From positions 3,968,001 through 4,032,000 of the forward strand of contig NC_085851.1 of the NCBI RefSeq assembly GCF_020906515.1: 64,000 bases of DNA, written 5' to 3'. Origin of the DNA: Vanrija pseudolonga. Taxonomy: Eukaryota; Basidiomycota; Tremellomycetes; Trichosporonales; Trichosporonaceae. Below are positions 31,934-44,671 of the stretch, piece by piece. Made by a program: the position numbers and the translations under genes. The notes under the pieces are model-generated. The model was not told where the DNA came from. It did not search any database and saw only the letters and a list, made by a program, of their open reading frames with translations. Position 1 is the stretch's first letter. Each line of letters opens with the position of its first letter.

Positions 31934-34900
31934 ATGTCGTTTGGCGCCTTCCCGTCCAACAACGACGGCACAGCGGCGTACGACGGCACCGGCCGCCGCC
32001 GCTCGTCGATCACCCAGTCGCCCGGCTCGCCGCTCGCGCGCAAGATCTCGATCGGGTTCCGCAGCCCCCGCGACGACGACTTTGAGGAGACCGAGGAGTA
32101 CTTCACGCCGCAGGCTGAGCGCCGCGAGCAGGTCGTCGGCCTCGCCCGCCAGATCACGCGCCAGTCCATCACCCGCGAGCAGACCCGCAACACGCTCAAC
32201 CGCACCACCACCAACACCAACGTCGAGCGCAAGGACCTGTTCGACTACGAGCCCGGAAGCGACCTCGACCCCTACTCTGACAACTTCAACGTCCAGAAGT
32301 GGACCCGCCGCCTTGTGCAGGCCAGCGGTGACCGCCCCTCCCGCTCGGCGGGTATCGCCTACCGCCATCTCAGCGTGCACGGCTTCGGCTCTGATGCTGG
32401 TGAGTGATGCTTCCTTCCTCCTTTGTTAGGTCGTGGGAGAAAGACGGGGACGAAGACGGCGACCGGGGTGTGATCGACGAGGGGTGGCAGGCAGGCAAGA
32501 CCCGTGATACGGTCGTTGTTCTGGATCTGGTCTGTTAGGGCGGCTGTTGTCAAGCCCCGCAAGCCACTTGGCCTCTATTGGGGCCCAAGGGCCGTAGTAG
32601 CGCGCTATCACAACAATGGCTGCGGCGTTTCAATCCCCGACAGAGGGCATCTAGGGTGGGCAAACAAGCGAAAGGGAGAGGTTGATGGAGGGGAGGGGAG
32701 GGCCGGATGACGCAGTCCCATCGCGGGGGCGGACATGGCACCGCGCGATGTCGATAGCCCTGGTCTTGGCCACGCCAGTACATCCGGGGGAACAGCGACA
32801 GCCACAACGGGGACCGCGACGGTGATGATGGCGCCGACGATGCTTGTCTCGACGTGTGCACGGTCATTGTCATCAACCGTGACTGTTGTTGTTTGTCCTT
32901 GTTGTGGAGCCGGCTGTTTTTCTGATCAAAGCTCCACCCAATCCCCCCCCCCCCCCCCCCCTGACTCTATCACGCGCTACGGCGCCAATGGCTACATACC
33001 GGCCACATTGCCGCGGATGCCGTCATGTGTCACATCTCCCGCTACCACATAGACTTGCGTACACCCTTTAATCGAGCTAACACATCGATGCAGACTACCA
33101 GAAGACCGTCGGAAACATCCTTCTCTCGGGCTTGCAGACGGTGCGCGACCTGGTCACGGGCCGCAAGCGCAAGGTCCAAATCCTTGACAACATCGATGGT
33201 GTCCTCGACGCGGGAGAGATGCTCGTCGTCCTTGGCCCTCCCGGCTCGGGATGCACGACGCTCCTCAAGGCCATTGCGGGCGAGATGAACGGCATTTACC
33301 TCGACGACGAGGGCGAGATCAACTACCGCGGTATCACGCCCAAGCAGATGCACTCCCAGTTCCGTGGTGAGGCCATCTACACTGCCGAGGTGGACGTGCA
33401 CTTCCCCAACCTTGTCGTTGGTGACACGCTCGAGTTTGCTGCCCGTGCCCGTGCACCCCGTCACCCGCCTCTCGGACTCAAGCACGACGAGTTTGCCCGT
33501 TCCATCAGGGACGTCATGATGTCCATCTTTGGCATCAGCCACACTATCAACACCAAGGTCGGAAACGACTTTATCCGTGGTGTCTCGGGTGGTGAACGCA
33601 AGCGTGTCTCGATTGCCGAGGCTGCCCTCGCCGGTGCCCCCCTCCAGTGCTGGGACAACTCGACCCGTGGTCTCGACGCTGCCAACGCCATCGAGTTTGT
33701 CAAGAACTTGCGCTCGGGTGCCGACCACTTTGGCACGACCTCGGTCGTCGCCATCTACCAGGCTCCCCAGGCCGCCTACGATGTCTTTGACAAGGTCTGT
33801 GTCCTCTACGAGGGCGAGCAGATCTACTTTGGTCCCACTACCGCCGCCAAGCAGTTCTTCGTCGACATGGGCTTCTTCTGCCCCGAGCAGCAAACCACCC
33901 CCGACTTCCTCACCTCGCTCACCGCCCCCGGCGAGCGTCGTGCCCGCGAGGGCTTTGAGACCAAGGTGCCCCAGACGCCCAAGGAGTTTGCCGCCCGCTG
34001 GCGCGAGTCGTCGACCTTTGCTGCCCTCACGCAGCAGATCACCGACTTTGACACCAAGTACCCCACCAACGGCGAGCACTACGACAAGTTCCTTGCCTCG
34101 CGTCGCGCGCAGCAGTCCAAGCACATCCGCCCCGGATCGCCCTACACGCTCAGCTACAATGGCCAGATCAATCTCTGTCTCCGCCGTGGCTTCCAGCGTC
34201 TCAAGGCCGACCCGTCGCTCACTTTTACTCAGCTCTTCGGTAACTCGATCATGGGTCTCATCATCTCGTCCGTCTTCTACAACCTCCAGCCCACGACCAA
34301 CTCGTTCTACGCTCGCGGCTCTCTGCTCTTCTTTGCTGTCCTCATCAACGCCTTCGGTTCTGCCCTTGAGATTCTGACTCTTTACGCTCAGCGTAACATT
34401 GTCGAGAAGCACGCCCAGTATGCCTTCTACCACCCCTCGGCTGAAGCATTCGCATCAATGCTTACCGACATGCCCTACAAGATTCTCAACTGCATCGTCT
34501 TCAACCTCATCCTCTACTTCATGACCAACCTTCGTCGCGAGGCCGGACCCTTCTTCTACTTCCTGTTTGTGTCGTTCATCATGACACTTACCATGTCGAT
34601 GCTCTTCCGTTCCATCGCCTCGCTCTCGCGCTCCCTCACCCAGGCTCTCGCTCCCGCCGCCGTCATCATTCTCGGTATCGTCATCTACGCTGGTTTCGCC
34701 CTCCCCGTGCCCTCGATGCACGGCTGGTCGCGCTGGATCAACTACATCAACCCTGTCGCTTACGGTTTCGAGTCGCTCATGGTCAACGAGTTCCACGGTC
34801 GCGAGTTCCAGTGTGACACGTTCACACCCGCTGGCCCCGGGTACCCCACCTCGGGTCTTGGCGTTGTTTGCTCGACTGTCGGCTCTGTTACTGGCTCGGC

Positions 34901-37559
34901 GACTGTCAACGGTGACACGTACATCAACACTGCCTACCAGTACTACCACTCGCACAAGTGGCGCAACGTCGGTATCATCTTCGGCTTCATGTTCGGCCTC
35001 CTCTTTGTCTACCTCGCCGCCACCGAGCTCATCAGCGCCGCCCGCTCCAAGGGTGAAATCCTCATCTACCCTCGTGGTCAGGTTCCCAAGGCCCTCAAGG
35101 ACGGAAAGTCGGGTGACGAGGAGTCGGGTGCTGTCAAGGCTGGTGGCGCCAAGAAGGACGCTGGCGCCCATGATGTCGCCGACGGTATCATCCAGCGCCA
35201 GACCTCCATCTTCTCCTGGAAGGACGTCGTCTATGACATCAAGATCAAGGGCGAGCCCCGCCGTATTCTCGACCATGTTGACGGTTGGGTCAAGCCTGGT
35301 ACCCTGACTGCTCTCATGGGTGTCTCTGGTGCCGGTAAGACTACTCTTCTCGATGTCCTCGCTACCCGTGTCACCATGGGTGTGGTCACTGGTGAAATGC
35401 TCGTCGACGGCTTCCCTCGTGACATCTCGTTCCAGCGCAAGACTGGTTATGTCCAGCAGCAGGATCTCCACCTCCAGACCTCGACTGTCCGTGAGGCTCT
35501 CCGCTTCTCTGCCGTCCTCCGCCAGCCCGCCGCCACCCCCCGCGCCGAGAAGTACGCCTACGTCGAGGAGGTCCTCAAGCTCCTCGAGATGGACGCCTAC
35601 GCCGACGCCGTCGTCGGTGTCCCCGGTGAGGGTCTCAACGTTGAGCAGCGCAAGCGCCTCACCATTGGTGTTGAGCTTGTTGCCAAGCCTGCCCTCCTTC
35701 TCTTCCTCGACGAGCCTACCTCAGGTCTTGACTCGCAGACCTCGTGGAACATTCTTCAGCTCCTCCGCAAGCTTACCGCCAACGGCCAGGCCATTCTCTG
35801 CACCATCCACCAGCCCTCTGCCATGCTCTTCGAGCAATTCGACCGTCTCCTCTTCCTTGCCAAGGGTGGCCGCACCGTCTACTACGGCGAGGTCGGCAAG
35901 CAGTCGTCCATCCTAATCGACTACTTTGAGCGCACAGGTGCCCCCAAGTGCCCCAAGGGTGCCAACCCTGCCGAGTGGATGCTTGCTGCCATTGGTGCCG
36001 CCCCCGGTTCGCACTCCGACATTGACTGGCACGAGGCCTGGAAGGCGTCCCCCGAGCGTGTGGCCGTCCGCGAGGAGCTCGCTCGTCTCAAGGCTGAGGG
36101 CCAGGCCGCTGGCGACAAATCCAAGACCGGCGTCGACAAGGCTGCCTACTCCGAGTTTGCCGCGCCTTTCACTGTCCAGATGTTCGAGGTCATGCGCCGT
36201 GTCTTCCAGCAGTACTGGCGCACCCCGTCGTACATCTGGGCCAAGATTGCTCTCTGCACCGTCTCGGCTCTGTTCATCGGCTTCTCCTTCTTCAAGGCTC
36301 CCAACTCGCAGCAGGGACTCCAGAACCAGCTCTTCTCCGTCTTCATGATGTTCACCATCTTCGGCCAGCTCGTCCAGCAGATCATGCCCAACTTCGTCAT
36401 TCAGCGTGCGCTGTACGAGGTCCGTGAGCGTCCCTCCAAGACTTACGGCTGGATTGTTTTCATCCTCTCCAACATTATTGTCGAGGTTCCGTGGTCGCTC
36501 TTCGTCGGCACCCTCTTCTTCTTCTGTTGGTACTACCCCATCGGCTACTACCGCAACGCTATCCCGACTCACGCTGTCCACGAGCGCGGTGCTCTCATGT
36601 GGCTCTTCATCGAGGTCTTCATGCTCTTCACTTCGACTTTCGCCACCATGATCGTCGCTGGTATCGAGCTTGCCGAGACGGCCGGTAACATTGCCAACCT
36701 CATGTTCTCGCTCTGCCTCGTCTTCTGCGGTGTCCTCGTCTCCGGCTCGGCCCTCCCCGGCTTCTGGAAGTTCATGTGGCGCGTGTCCCCCTTCACTTAC
36801 TTTGTCGAGGGCATGCTTGGTACCGCTGTCGCCAACACCAACGTCGTCTGTGCCGACATTGAGTACGTTCACTTCCAGCCCCAAAACGGTGCTTCATGTG
36901 GCGCCTACATGGCCCCCTACATTGCGGCGGCTGGCGGCTACCTTCAGGACCCCAATGCCACGTCGGGATGCTCTTTCTGCCCCATCAAGGACACCAACGT
37001 CTTCCTCAGCGCCTTTGAGATCAAGTACTCGAACCGCTGGCGCGACTGGGGCTTCATCTGGGTCTACATTATTTTCAACGTTTGCGGTGCCATTGGTCTC
37101 TACTGGCTCGCCCGTGTTCCCAAGAAGAGCAAGCAGGCCCAGGAGAAGCAGGAGGACCTCGCTCCCGCCCCCAGCAACCTCGGCGGTGCTTCGCGCCAGG
37201 TCACCAAGACTGACGACGGACACAAGACCGGCATCTATGAGCCTACTACCAACGAGAAGGCTTACGGCAACAACTACAACACTGCTCCTGTCAACAGCAA
37301 GGTTGTTGACAACTCGGACTCGACCGTGGCCGGCAGCGACGGCTCGCCAAGCAGCGAGAAGCCTTCGGCGCTGCCTGTTAGCAACGATTACCGCTCTGCC
37401 GACGCCGACCACGACGTGACGCGTGTGCCTTCTGTCGACCACGGCGCGCCCGTGGCTGGTCAGACTGTCCACGTTCCGGCTGCTAGCCCAGCAGTCGCCG
37501 TTCCGGGTCACTACCCAACCACCCCCAACACCACAACCCCCACCACCACCACCCAATAA
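31934..37559 (+). CDS. PDR-type ABC transporter (ABCG full transporter)
   Basis: Exons 31934-32399 and 33094-37559 give 1643 residues in the fungal pleiotropic drug resistance order NBD-TMD-NBD-TMD. NBD1 has the variant Walker [13 protein letters not shown] (about residues 202-213), signature [13 protein letters not shown] and degenerate Walker [18 protein letters not shown]2 has canonical Walker [15 protein letters not shown] (near residue 898), the unusual signature [12 protein letters not shown] and Walker [17 protein letters not shown]. This asymmetric pairing is typical of Pdr5-like pumps. The two membrane domains lie around 34.2-35.0 kb and 36.2-37.1 kb. An acidic, arginine- and serine-rich N-terminus and a threonine/proline-rich tail flank them. 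Plasma-membrane efflux of azoles, toxins or lipids is the expected role. The substrate is unknown. Confidence 0.95.
32400..33093 (+). other. Unusually long intron of the PDR transporter
   Basis: This 694-base intron runs from GTGAGT to GATGCAG, with CTAAC about 17 bases before the acceptor. The phase fits (G plus AC gives aspartate, then YQKTVGN). Other introns of most genes here are 31-70 bases. It carries a run of 19 cytosines at 32943-32961. No internal exon or RNA gene is recognised. Confidence 0.85.
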
Positions 37560-39356
37560 ATAGACCGAGTTGGCTCCTGCTGCTCGAAACAGTATTGTCA
37601 TCACATAATAGCGTTTAATAGCGTCTCATGCACCGTTGAACATTGAAGAGAGGGGGCGGGGCGGGGCATGGGCTGGATTGGGGTTAAACTGATTAACACG
37701 CGAGTCGATTTTGACATAAGACGAGTCGAGTCATGCAGTCGGGACACGGCTGTAGTAAGTATTGTTACATATGTATAGCAGAAGCTGGCGTCAGCGTGGG
37801 GCTTTCAGGAGCGACACACGGAACAACGAGTGAAATATTGCCTCGTGACTCGAGCCCACCCAGACCCAAATTATCTGTATACGCGACACAAGCGGGCCCA
37901 GGCATCAATATACGCCGCGGACAAGGCCTCGCAAGTAGGCAAGTCGTGGCGGGAGGGAGGAGGAGCCGGATACGTAGCACGGTCGCGGTCGAGTGGCGGG
38001 TGCCGTTTGCGTCGTCGGTCCATTTTGCCTTGTCGTCAGGGCTAATGCAGGTCTACTCCCACAACCCCAAGTGAGTACTTTCACACAACAATTGAGCACG
38101 GCAAGGGGAAACAACACAAGGGTGGAAGGAAGAAGTAGCAGGGCGAGGGTCGAGCACGAGTGGCGGGTTTGAGTTGGTTTGTCCAGCCCCCCTTCGTCGC
38201 TCTGTGTTGCGTTCCCCGACTCCCATCAGTCCCCATTATTGTCACGTACCGAGAGTGAAGTTCAAAGTACACTGCACACACGAGTCTCATGAAGCGGGGG
38301 CGATGTGGCGGAGCAAGCAGGTGCGAGGGAGAGGAGCCGAATAGCAAGCACTCGGCCGAGGCTTGAGTGGCATGCGGGCAGGGAGGCAGTGCGAGTCGTG
38401 TTCGTTCGATCGTTCCTTTGTCCCTCCCGGCCCTCAGTAAGTACCACGCAACACCTCCCCCACTCCCTCCCTCCCCCACGCGGATGGAGGAGTCGTGCAG
38501 GACGGAAGTGGAGCGGTCGGGCGGGGCGGGGTAATGGAGGCCGAACCAACCTCTGAGCGCAAGGTGTCGAGACCACTTCCATGTCGCTTTTGGCGATGCG
38601 GCGGCGCGACACTGCGTCTCTACTGTCTTGTCACATTTCGCTTTTCTTGATTCGTGGTTTAAGTCTCCTCTGAGTCTCTGGGAATTCTTGGCGGGGGCAA
38701 TGTGAAAGACAGGCAGGCCCCGATATCGGGATGAGGCATCGAGCAGGCAGCCAGGATACCGACGTCGAGCGTGCCAGACGACGGACAAAATGGAGGAGCG
38801 TCGACCGCGCCTCGATACGAGGGTTGCAGTAGTAGAGAGATTGATAATCACCAGAGGCGAGAACAACAGCAAGAAAGAAAAGCAACGCTATGGTCGTGGC
38901 AACGGCCACGCAGCGCCACGCTCGACGAATCACACGCCCCGCGCGCGCCATGCCAAATCACCCCCTGTGCAGAGCCCGCGCCGCGCCACACGGCAACGTT
39001 GCTCTTTGATCGGGTGTGGCCGCTTGTCGCACTGCCACTGCCTCGCACCGGCGACTCCGGCAGCTAGTAGCTAGTAGCTAGTAGCTAGTAGCTTGTACTG
39101 CAGGAGCAGCCAAATAAAAAAAGTGCACACGCGCCGCCCACGGTGTGGTCACGACAACGGAAAGGAAACGGTGCATCGGAACGACTGGCTGCGTACAATG
39201 GCTGGCTGGCGCGAGGGCACAGCCTGCCTGCCCATACGTACAGGGCTGGGCGGCGCGACGGTCTATCCTGTCTGTCTGCGGGTGGCGGGGCGGGCCCAAG
39301 GGCGCGCACACACACCGGCCGGTTAAGCGGCGAATGGAGATACAGCACGGAGACCA
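37560..39356. other. Convergent spacer, about 1.8 kb, no gene seen
   Basis: Between the stop of the PDR transporter and that of the Ada-like gene. Several frames are open only because of base composition. A 7-base tandem repeat (CTAGTAG, four copies) lies at 39064-39091. Nothing else is supported. Confidence 0.4.
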
Positions 39357-40293
39357 CTACCGCGGCCGCCGGCTCCGCAAGCTGCGCGCGTACGTGTCTG
39401 GGCTCTCGCCTACCAGCCGCTTGAACGTGCGCTGGAAGTGGAACTTGGACATGCCGACCTGTGCGCTCAGCGCCGCGAGGTTGGGCACGGGGAGTTTATT
39501 GTCGATGCAGTCGTTGAGGATGGCCTTGGCGTGCTCCACGGCCAGCACCTGGCGCGTCTCGCTCGCGCTCGCGAGGCAGTCGGGCAGGCACCGCCGGCAC
39601 GCGCGGTAGCCCATGCCCATTGCCTCTGCTGGGGTGCGCGCAAAGTCGACATTGTTCTCTAGTGGCCTGCGGCTGGGGCACGTCGGGCGGCAGAAGATCT
39701 TGGTCGTGATCACGCAGTACACGAACGCGGCGTCCGCGGCCGGCTCGCGGGCCAGCACGGCGGCCCACTTGGCCGCGCGGGTGTCGTATGCGCTGACATC
39801 GGGCGAGAGCAGCGCAGACGTGAGGGGTGTTGCTGCGCCCGCGCTCGTCGTCGCGCTCGACGTCGTCGTAGTGGCTAGTGTCGAGCTGCTCAATGCTGGC
39901 GTGTCGAGTAGTGGTGGGAGCGTCGAAAAGTCCAGGTCCCACGGTAGTGTCGGCAGCGACAATGGCAATGGCAGGCTGCTCATCGGCTGCGACGACGGCC
40001 CGGCGATAGGCAATGCATTCTGCGCTGCAAAGTCGGCGAGCGTCTCGCAGCGGGGGTAGGTTGTGACTATGCGGGCGTGAGCGGCGCCGTCGTACCAGGG
40101 GAAGCGGAGCCTACTCACAGTCGGGGATGGAGGCGAACACGGAAGCGAGGAGCGCGTCGACGTCGGTGGTTGTGTCGGTGGTAGGTGGTGGGGTCTGCGA
40201 GCCATCGTTGCTCTGCTGCTGCTGCATCGTGCTCGCGAACCACGCGCAGCTGAGGTCAAACGGCGCAACGAAAGAGGCAGTGGCGGTCGACAT
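39357..40293 (-). CDS. Ada-type DNA methylphosphotriester repair protein with AraC helix-turn-helix
   Basis: Exons 40293-40119 and 40066-39357 (52-base intron) give 294 residues. The C-terminal half is the metal-binding N-domain of bacterial Ada: FVYCVITTKIFCRPTCPSR, with the C-x3-C pair, then YRACRRCLPD with C-x2-C. These four cysteines bind zinc, and the first accepts a methyl group from Sp-methylphosphotriesters. An AraC-type helix-turn-helix follows (NLAALSAQVGMSKFHFQRTF) and the protein ends soon after. There is no O6-methylguanine methyltransferase domain. It should sense and repair alkylated DNA and may regulate genes. The first 170 residues are serine- and threonine-rich and unrelated to Ada. 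A TTATAA box is about 45 bases upstream of the start. Confidence 0.9.
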
Positions 40294-41480
40294 GGACAAA
40301 AGGGTGTTAGCGCATGGTGTTGTTGTCGCGCGGCGAGTTATAAGCGCGTGGAGAGAGAGTGGTTGACGTCACGAGCGAAATCACGACTCGTGTTGCTTTT
40401 AATGTCCTGGCTGGGCCGCGCCGCCGCAGAGTGCCACAAATCGACCCACCCACGCCCGCACCCACCACACCCACTCTACACCCGGCGGGTGACCCGCACC
40501 GCACTCGGCGCCGGAGCCATACCCGAGCAGCACGAGTTATCGCCCTGCCTCCACCTTTTTGTCGCTCGCTTCCGCCCCGGGATGCCATTATCTGACCTTT
40601 TCGGCTGCGTCGTGTGCCGTCGTTGGAAAATCGTGCGGGCCAAGCCTTGTGCCGCCGCACACGTGAACGGGTTCGTGATCGGCACAGGCCAGCCTGCCTG
40701 CCTGCTAATGCTAGCCAGGTCCCACGGCCAGGCCAGGGGCTGGTGGGAACCTTGCAGACGACCCGAACAGTGGTGCGAGACGACTCGAGTCGCGCGCGCC
40801 CGAGTCGCGAGTCTCGGAACTGTCCATGCCCCCATGCCCCCCTCGTGCCCTCGCGGCGGAGATGCAGCGGCACTTGCATAGCACGACAGGGACATCCATG
40901 CGGCACTGGCGCTGGCTTCGGCGACGACCGGGCCGGCTTCTTTATTCGTGTAGCACATCAAGTGGAGGTGTTCCACTCGTCGCCCTGCCATAATTGATGA
41001 AGACTAGAAAAGTATTGGTGAAACATGGCAAAGTAATTGGTGAAGACGTTAATTGGTGAAGAAACTAATTGGTGAAGATCATAATTGGTGAACCAAACAA
41101 TTTCCGATAACCGCCGGCGATAAACGCCGGGACAGGTCAGGTCCCCTCTACCTCGCTCTACGCTCTACGACGGCTCGCTTCGGCTGTCTCCTCGGCAGAG
41201 GCTAAATCGCGACATACATGCCGCACGCTGCACGTCAGCTGATGATCATGGCCACGAGTAGTGGCGTGTAGAGATTGCCGAGTCAGTCACAAGCACCCAC
41301 GACCCACCCGCGCTTGTCCGACACGACACGCCACGAGGCGGGCTCGAGCCTACGGCTTGCCGACGGTAAGTGCCAAGTCACAGCCATGTTCTAGACCAAA
41401 CAATGCATGCTATGCGATGGGAGAAACAGATGCACGTCACCGACCAACCACGCCACCACCTTACACCATACACGCCACGC
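40294..41480. promoter_or_regulatory. Upstream region of the Ada-like gene
   Basis: About 1.2 kb from the Ada-like start to the stop of UTP12, both on the minus strand. It holds the Ada promoter and, 700-800 bases upstream, the repeated TTCACCAAT block described separately. No protein gene is seen. Confidence 0.5.
40991..41095 (-). repeat. Cluster of six TTCACCAAT (CCAAT-like) direct repeats
   Basis: On the plus strand ATTGRTGAA starts at 40993, 41014, 41036, 41052, 41068 and 41084. The last four are exactly 16 bases apart and share AATTGGTGAA. Read on the minus strand each exact copy is TTCACCAAT, containing CCAAT, pointing toward the Ada-like gene. The block is far more AT-rich than its surroundings. 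Regular spacing suggests a protein-binding array or a young minisatellite. Confidence 0.8.
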
Positions 41481-44400
41481 CTACGCCCGCACGTCGACGC
41501 GCTTCCGCTTGGCCCGCGACTCGTCGAGCCGCTTGCGCACCGCCTCCTCGTCCATGCCCTCCTGCTCGAGCAGCCCCGCTGTCCGGTCGCTCTCCCACCG
41601 CGAACGGAGGAACCGCAGCCCCGCAAGGTTGTAGCCCATCCGCGTGCGGTGGCGCTGGAGCGCCGCGCGCACGTGCGTCCGCAGCGACACGAGCTGTACC
41701 CGCATCACCTTGTTCGCGACCAGCTGCGCGTGGTGCGTCCGGATGAGGAAGTGCAGCAGGCGCGCCGTGAGGATGATATCGCGGTCCTTTTGCGCCCACT
41801 GGTCGAGGTACGCCAGCAGGCTGACCACCTGGCGGAATGGGAGCACCAACAGCGCGTCCTCCATGTTGGCGGCCGGGATCTTGGCGAGCGTGTTGTAGAC
41901 GTGCTCGTCGGGCTCGACACCGCGGGCGACGAGCTCGGCCGAGCGCGTGGGCGCAGGGAGCGTCTCACCCGCTGGACCGAGGCGCGCCTTCTCAGCCTCG
42001 TACTCCTCAAACAGGGTGCGCTCGGCGTCTGCCAGCTCGAGCGCGTCCATGATCCGCTCGCCCGCCATGAGCGTCTCGGCCGTCTGCTTCTGCACAGCCT
42101 CGACCTCGCCCGCGCCCTCCTCGCCGTCCTCGTCAAGGTCGTCAGCCAGCCCAGTGTTGTTGAGCTGGTTGGCCAGGTCGGCGTCGTGAGCCGCCTCGAG
42201 CTCGCGCTCGCGCTCTTCCTCGAGGAACAGCGGCTCGTCCGTCTTCTCCCAGATACGAATGCTCTTGTCGTGCGAGCCGGTGACGACAAAGTTGCCCTGC
42301 TGGGACACGGCGAGCGCCCAAACTTCGCCGTGGTGGCCCTCAAACTTCTGAATGAGCTCAAACTGAGTGGGTTAGCAGAGCACCTTCCAACAAGCACCCA
42401 CCTTGTCGCCGTCCCAGTACTTGAGAAGGCCGTCCTTGCCGACGGTCCAGAAGTAGTGGCTGTTCTTCTCAAACCCAACCTGCATCACACTGTCGTCGTG
42501 TGCAAACAGCGAGCGGTGGCAGTCGCCAAAGTCGAGGCCCCAGATCTTGACGTTCTTGTCCGCCGAGCAAGTGACAATGAGCTTGGAGTCAGACGAGATA
42601 TCAAGCGAGAGCACGGGCAGCTTGTGGCCGTAGAGCGAGAGGAAGAACTTGAGCGTGTCCTGGAAGAAGATCTTGACAGTCGAGTCGAGCAGCGACACGG
42701 CAAGGAACCGCCCATCAGGGCTGTACTTGACTGCGAGCACGTCGTCGGTCATCTTGAGCGTGCGGACATGAACCAGCGCGAGCTGCTTGTTCTTATACTG
42801 CCCGTCAGCACTTAGCCCCACAAACACCAACTCACAATCGTCTCCACACCAAGTCGGCTAACGACCCGCTCGCCCTCGCCGTCCTCGCGCATCTCAAAGT
42901 CCCAGAACTTGACATCCTTGTCTGCGCTACCGCTGACGAGCCCACGCCCGTCAGGACGCACATGCAGGCTCCACACGGGGCCCTTGTGCGCCTCGTACCG
43001 CGCGAGCAGGGTGCTCGCGGCCACGTCGTACAGGAGCAGCTCGCCGGCCTTGGTGCCGACGACGACGTGCCGGTCGCCAGGGAGGAATGTGCAGCAGAGC
43101 GCGTAGCCGCACTCCATTGTGCGCAGGACGGCCGTCGTGCGCAGGTTCCACACCTTGAGCGTGCCGCTCGCCGCCGACGCGAGCACCTGGTCGTCGCTCG
43201 ACACGGCGAGCGCGCGCACGTCGTGCCTGTGGCCCGGCAGCTCGACAGAGTGCACCTTGACTGGCTCGGGCTCGGACCCGTCGGCGAGCTTGGACTTGCC
43301 CTGCGGAACGGGGATAGTGTACGCCTCGAGGCTGTTGTTCGACTGGGCGAGCAGGAGGCCGACGTTCTTGCCCGTCGTCTCGGACGCGATGGCGAACGAC
43401 TTGACCTTGGCGTTGGCCTTGACGACACACCACGTCGTCACGCGGTCCTCCCACTTGATCTCGGCGTCGGCGGCCTCGTTGGCCTCGGCCTCCTCCTCGG
43501 TCGCGGCGGTGCCCTTCTTCTTCTTGCTCTTCTCGCGGTCGCGCTTCTTCCTGCGCGCCTGTTTGGCCGCGACCTCCTCCTCGGACCGGACGCGCAGGAC
43601 GGCTGTTGTCTTGTCCGACGTCTGCGCAAAGATCAACGGCAGGGTGGGGTGGAACGCGAGCTGCGTCACGGCGTGCTGCGAGGCCGGCAGCGGGACGGTG
43701 CCGAGGAAATGGACGAGCTTGGCCAGCTGGCGGCGGCGTCAGCACTACATTCACCCAGTCCCCCGAGCCACTCACCTCGCCGTTCTCCTCCTTCAAGCCC
43801 TTGACCAAGGCCGCCTTGCTCAAACTCCACGCCTTGACCTCGCCATCACCGCTCCCCGTCAAGATGACCCACCGGCCATGCACCTCCTCCTCGTTGTCGC
43901 CCTCGCCCTCGCCCTCCTCCTCCTCCGTCACAGCGGCGGACGTGACCTCGCCGCGGCCGACAACAACAGTCTGGACGCAGTGCTGTGTGCTGAGGTCCCA
44001 GAGCTTGAGGTACGTGTCCTTGCTCGTCGTGACGAGGAACCCGGGGTGCTGCGCCGCGCCGAGCTCGGGGTGGGGCACGAACGTGATGCTCGTCACTGGG
44101 CCGCGGTGTCCGCGCAGGCGGAAGAGTCCGACCTCGGCGACGCGGTCCCACACGACGACCTCGCCCTCGCTCCCGCCCGACGCGAGGCGGCTGCCCTCGC
44201 CGTCCCACGCGAGGAAGGTCACGCCCTTCTTGTGGCCGTTGAACGTGACCACCTCTGTGGCCTCGGTGGACGGCGACGAAGGCTCCCACGACCACAGGCG
44301 GATCGAGCCGTCCGTGTACGACACGGCAAACGTCTGCTCGGCGGTACTGGAGCCCGAGGTCGACGAGACCGGCGCAGGCTGGAGAGCCGTGACAGGGGCG

Positions 44401-44671
44401 GTGACGCCCGTAGCATGCCACATTGAGACCTGGGGTCAGTAAGGCTGCGGCAAAGGAGAGCAACGTACCATCTCGCCACGCTTCACGTCCCACACGAGCA
44501 GGTCCTCCCAGCCCGCGACGTACGCGTACCGCCCGTCGTAGGAAGCGTTGGCGGTCGGCGAACACACCACGCCAAAGGCCTGCGCAGTGAGTGAGCTGGT
44601 GCGTCCGGGGAAACGGGGAGCGGGGTAAGACGTACCTGTGTTGGGCCGTGGCGCATATATGATCGCACCAT
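41481..44671 (-). CDS. UTP12: U3 snoRNP WD40 protein Utp12 (Dip2/WDR3)
   Basis: Essential component of the small-subunit processome UtpB complex, acting in the nucleolus on 18S rRNA maturation. The protein starts [20 protein letters not shown] (ATG 44671), which is the family N-terminus. Many WD repeats form two propellers, for example [50 protein letters not shown] and [17 protein letters not shown] lysine-rich insert with [13 protein letters not shown] interrupts the array. The diagnostic [18 protein letters not shown] and the helical Utp12 C-terminal domain ([18 protein letters not shown]) follow, then a basic nuclear-localisation tail KRKRVDVRA. Five small introns split it, for example GTACGT to GCGCAG after GPTQ, and GTGAGT to GCCAG after ENGE. 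Confidence 0.93.

Noticed and set aside
33042-34433. A 463-codon open frame antisense to the ABC transporter
   Set aside because: It mirrors a highly biased coding strand. Its composition (valine, glycine and aspartate runs) is that of an antisense shadow, and the sense protein is certain.
38081-38872. A 263-codon minus-strand frame in the spacer after the ABC transporter
   Set aside because: No domain or membrane pattern, no leader features, and composition like other chance frames here.
41014-41095. Regular repeats resembling a CRISPR array
   Set aside because: Units are only 9-10 bases with 16-base periods, in a eukaryotic nuclear context without any Cas gene.
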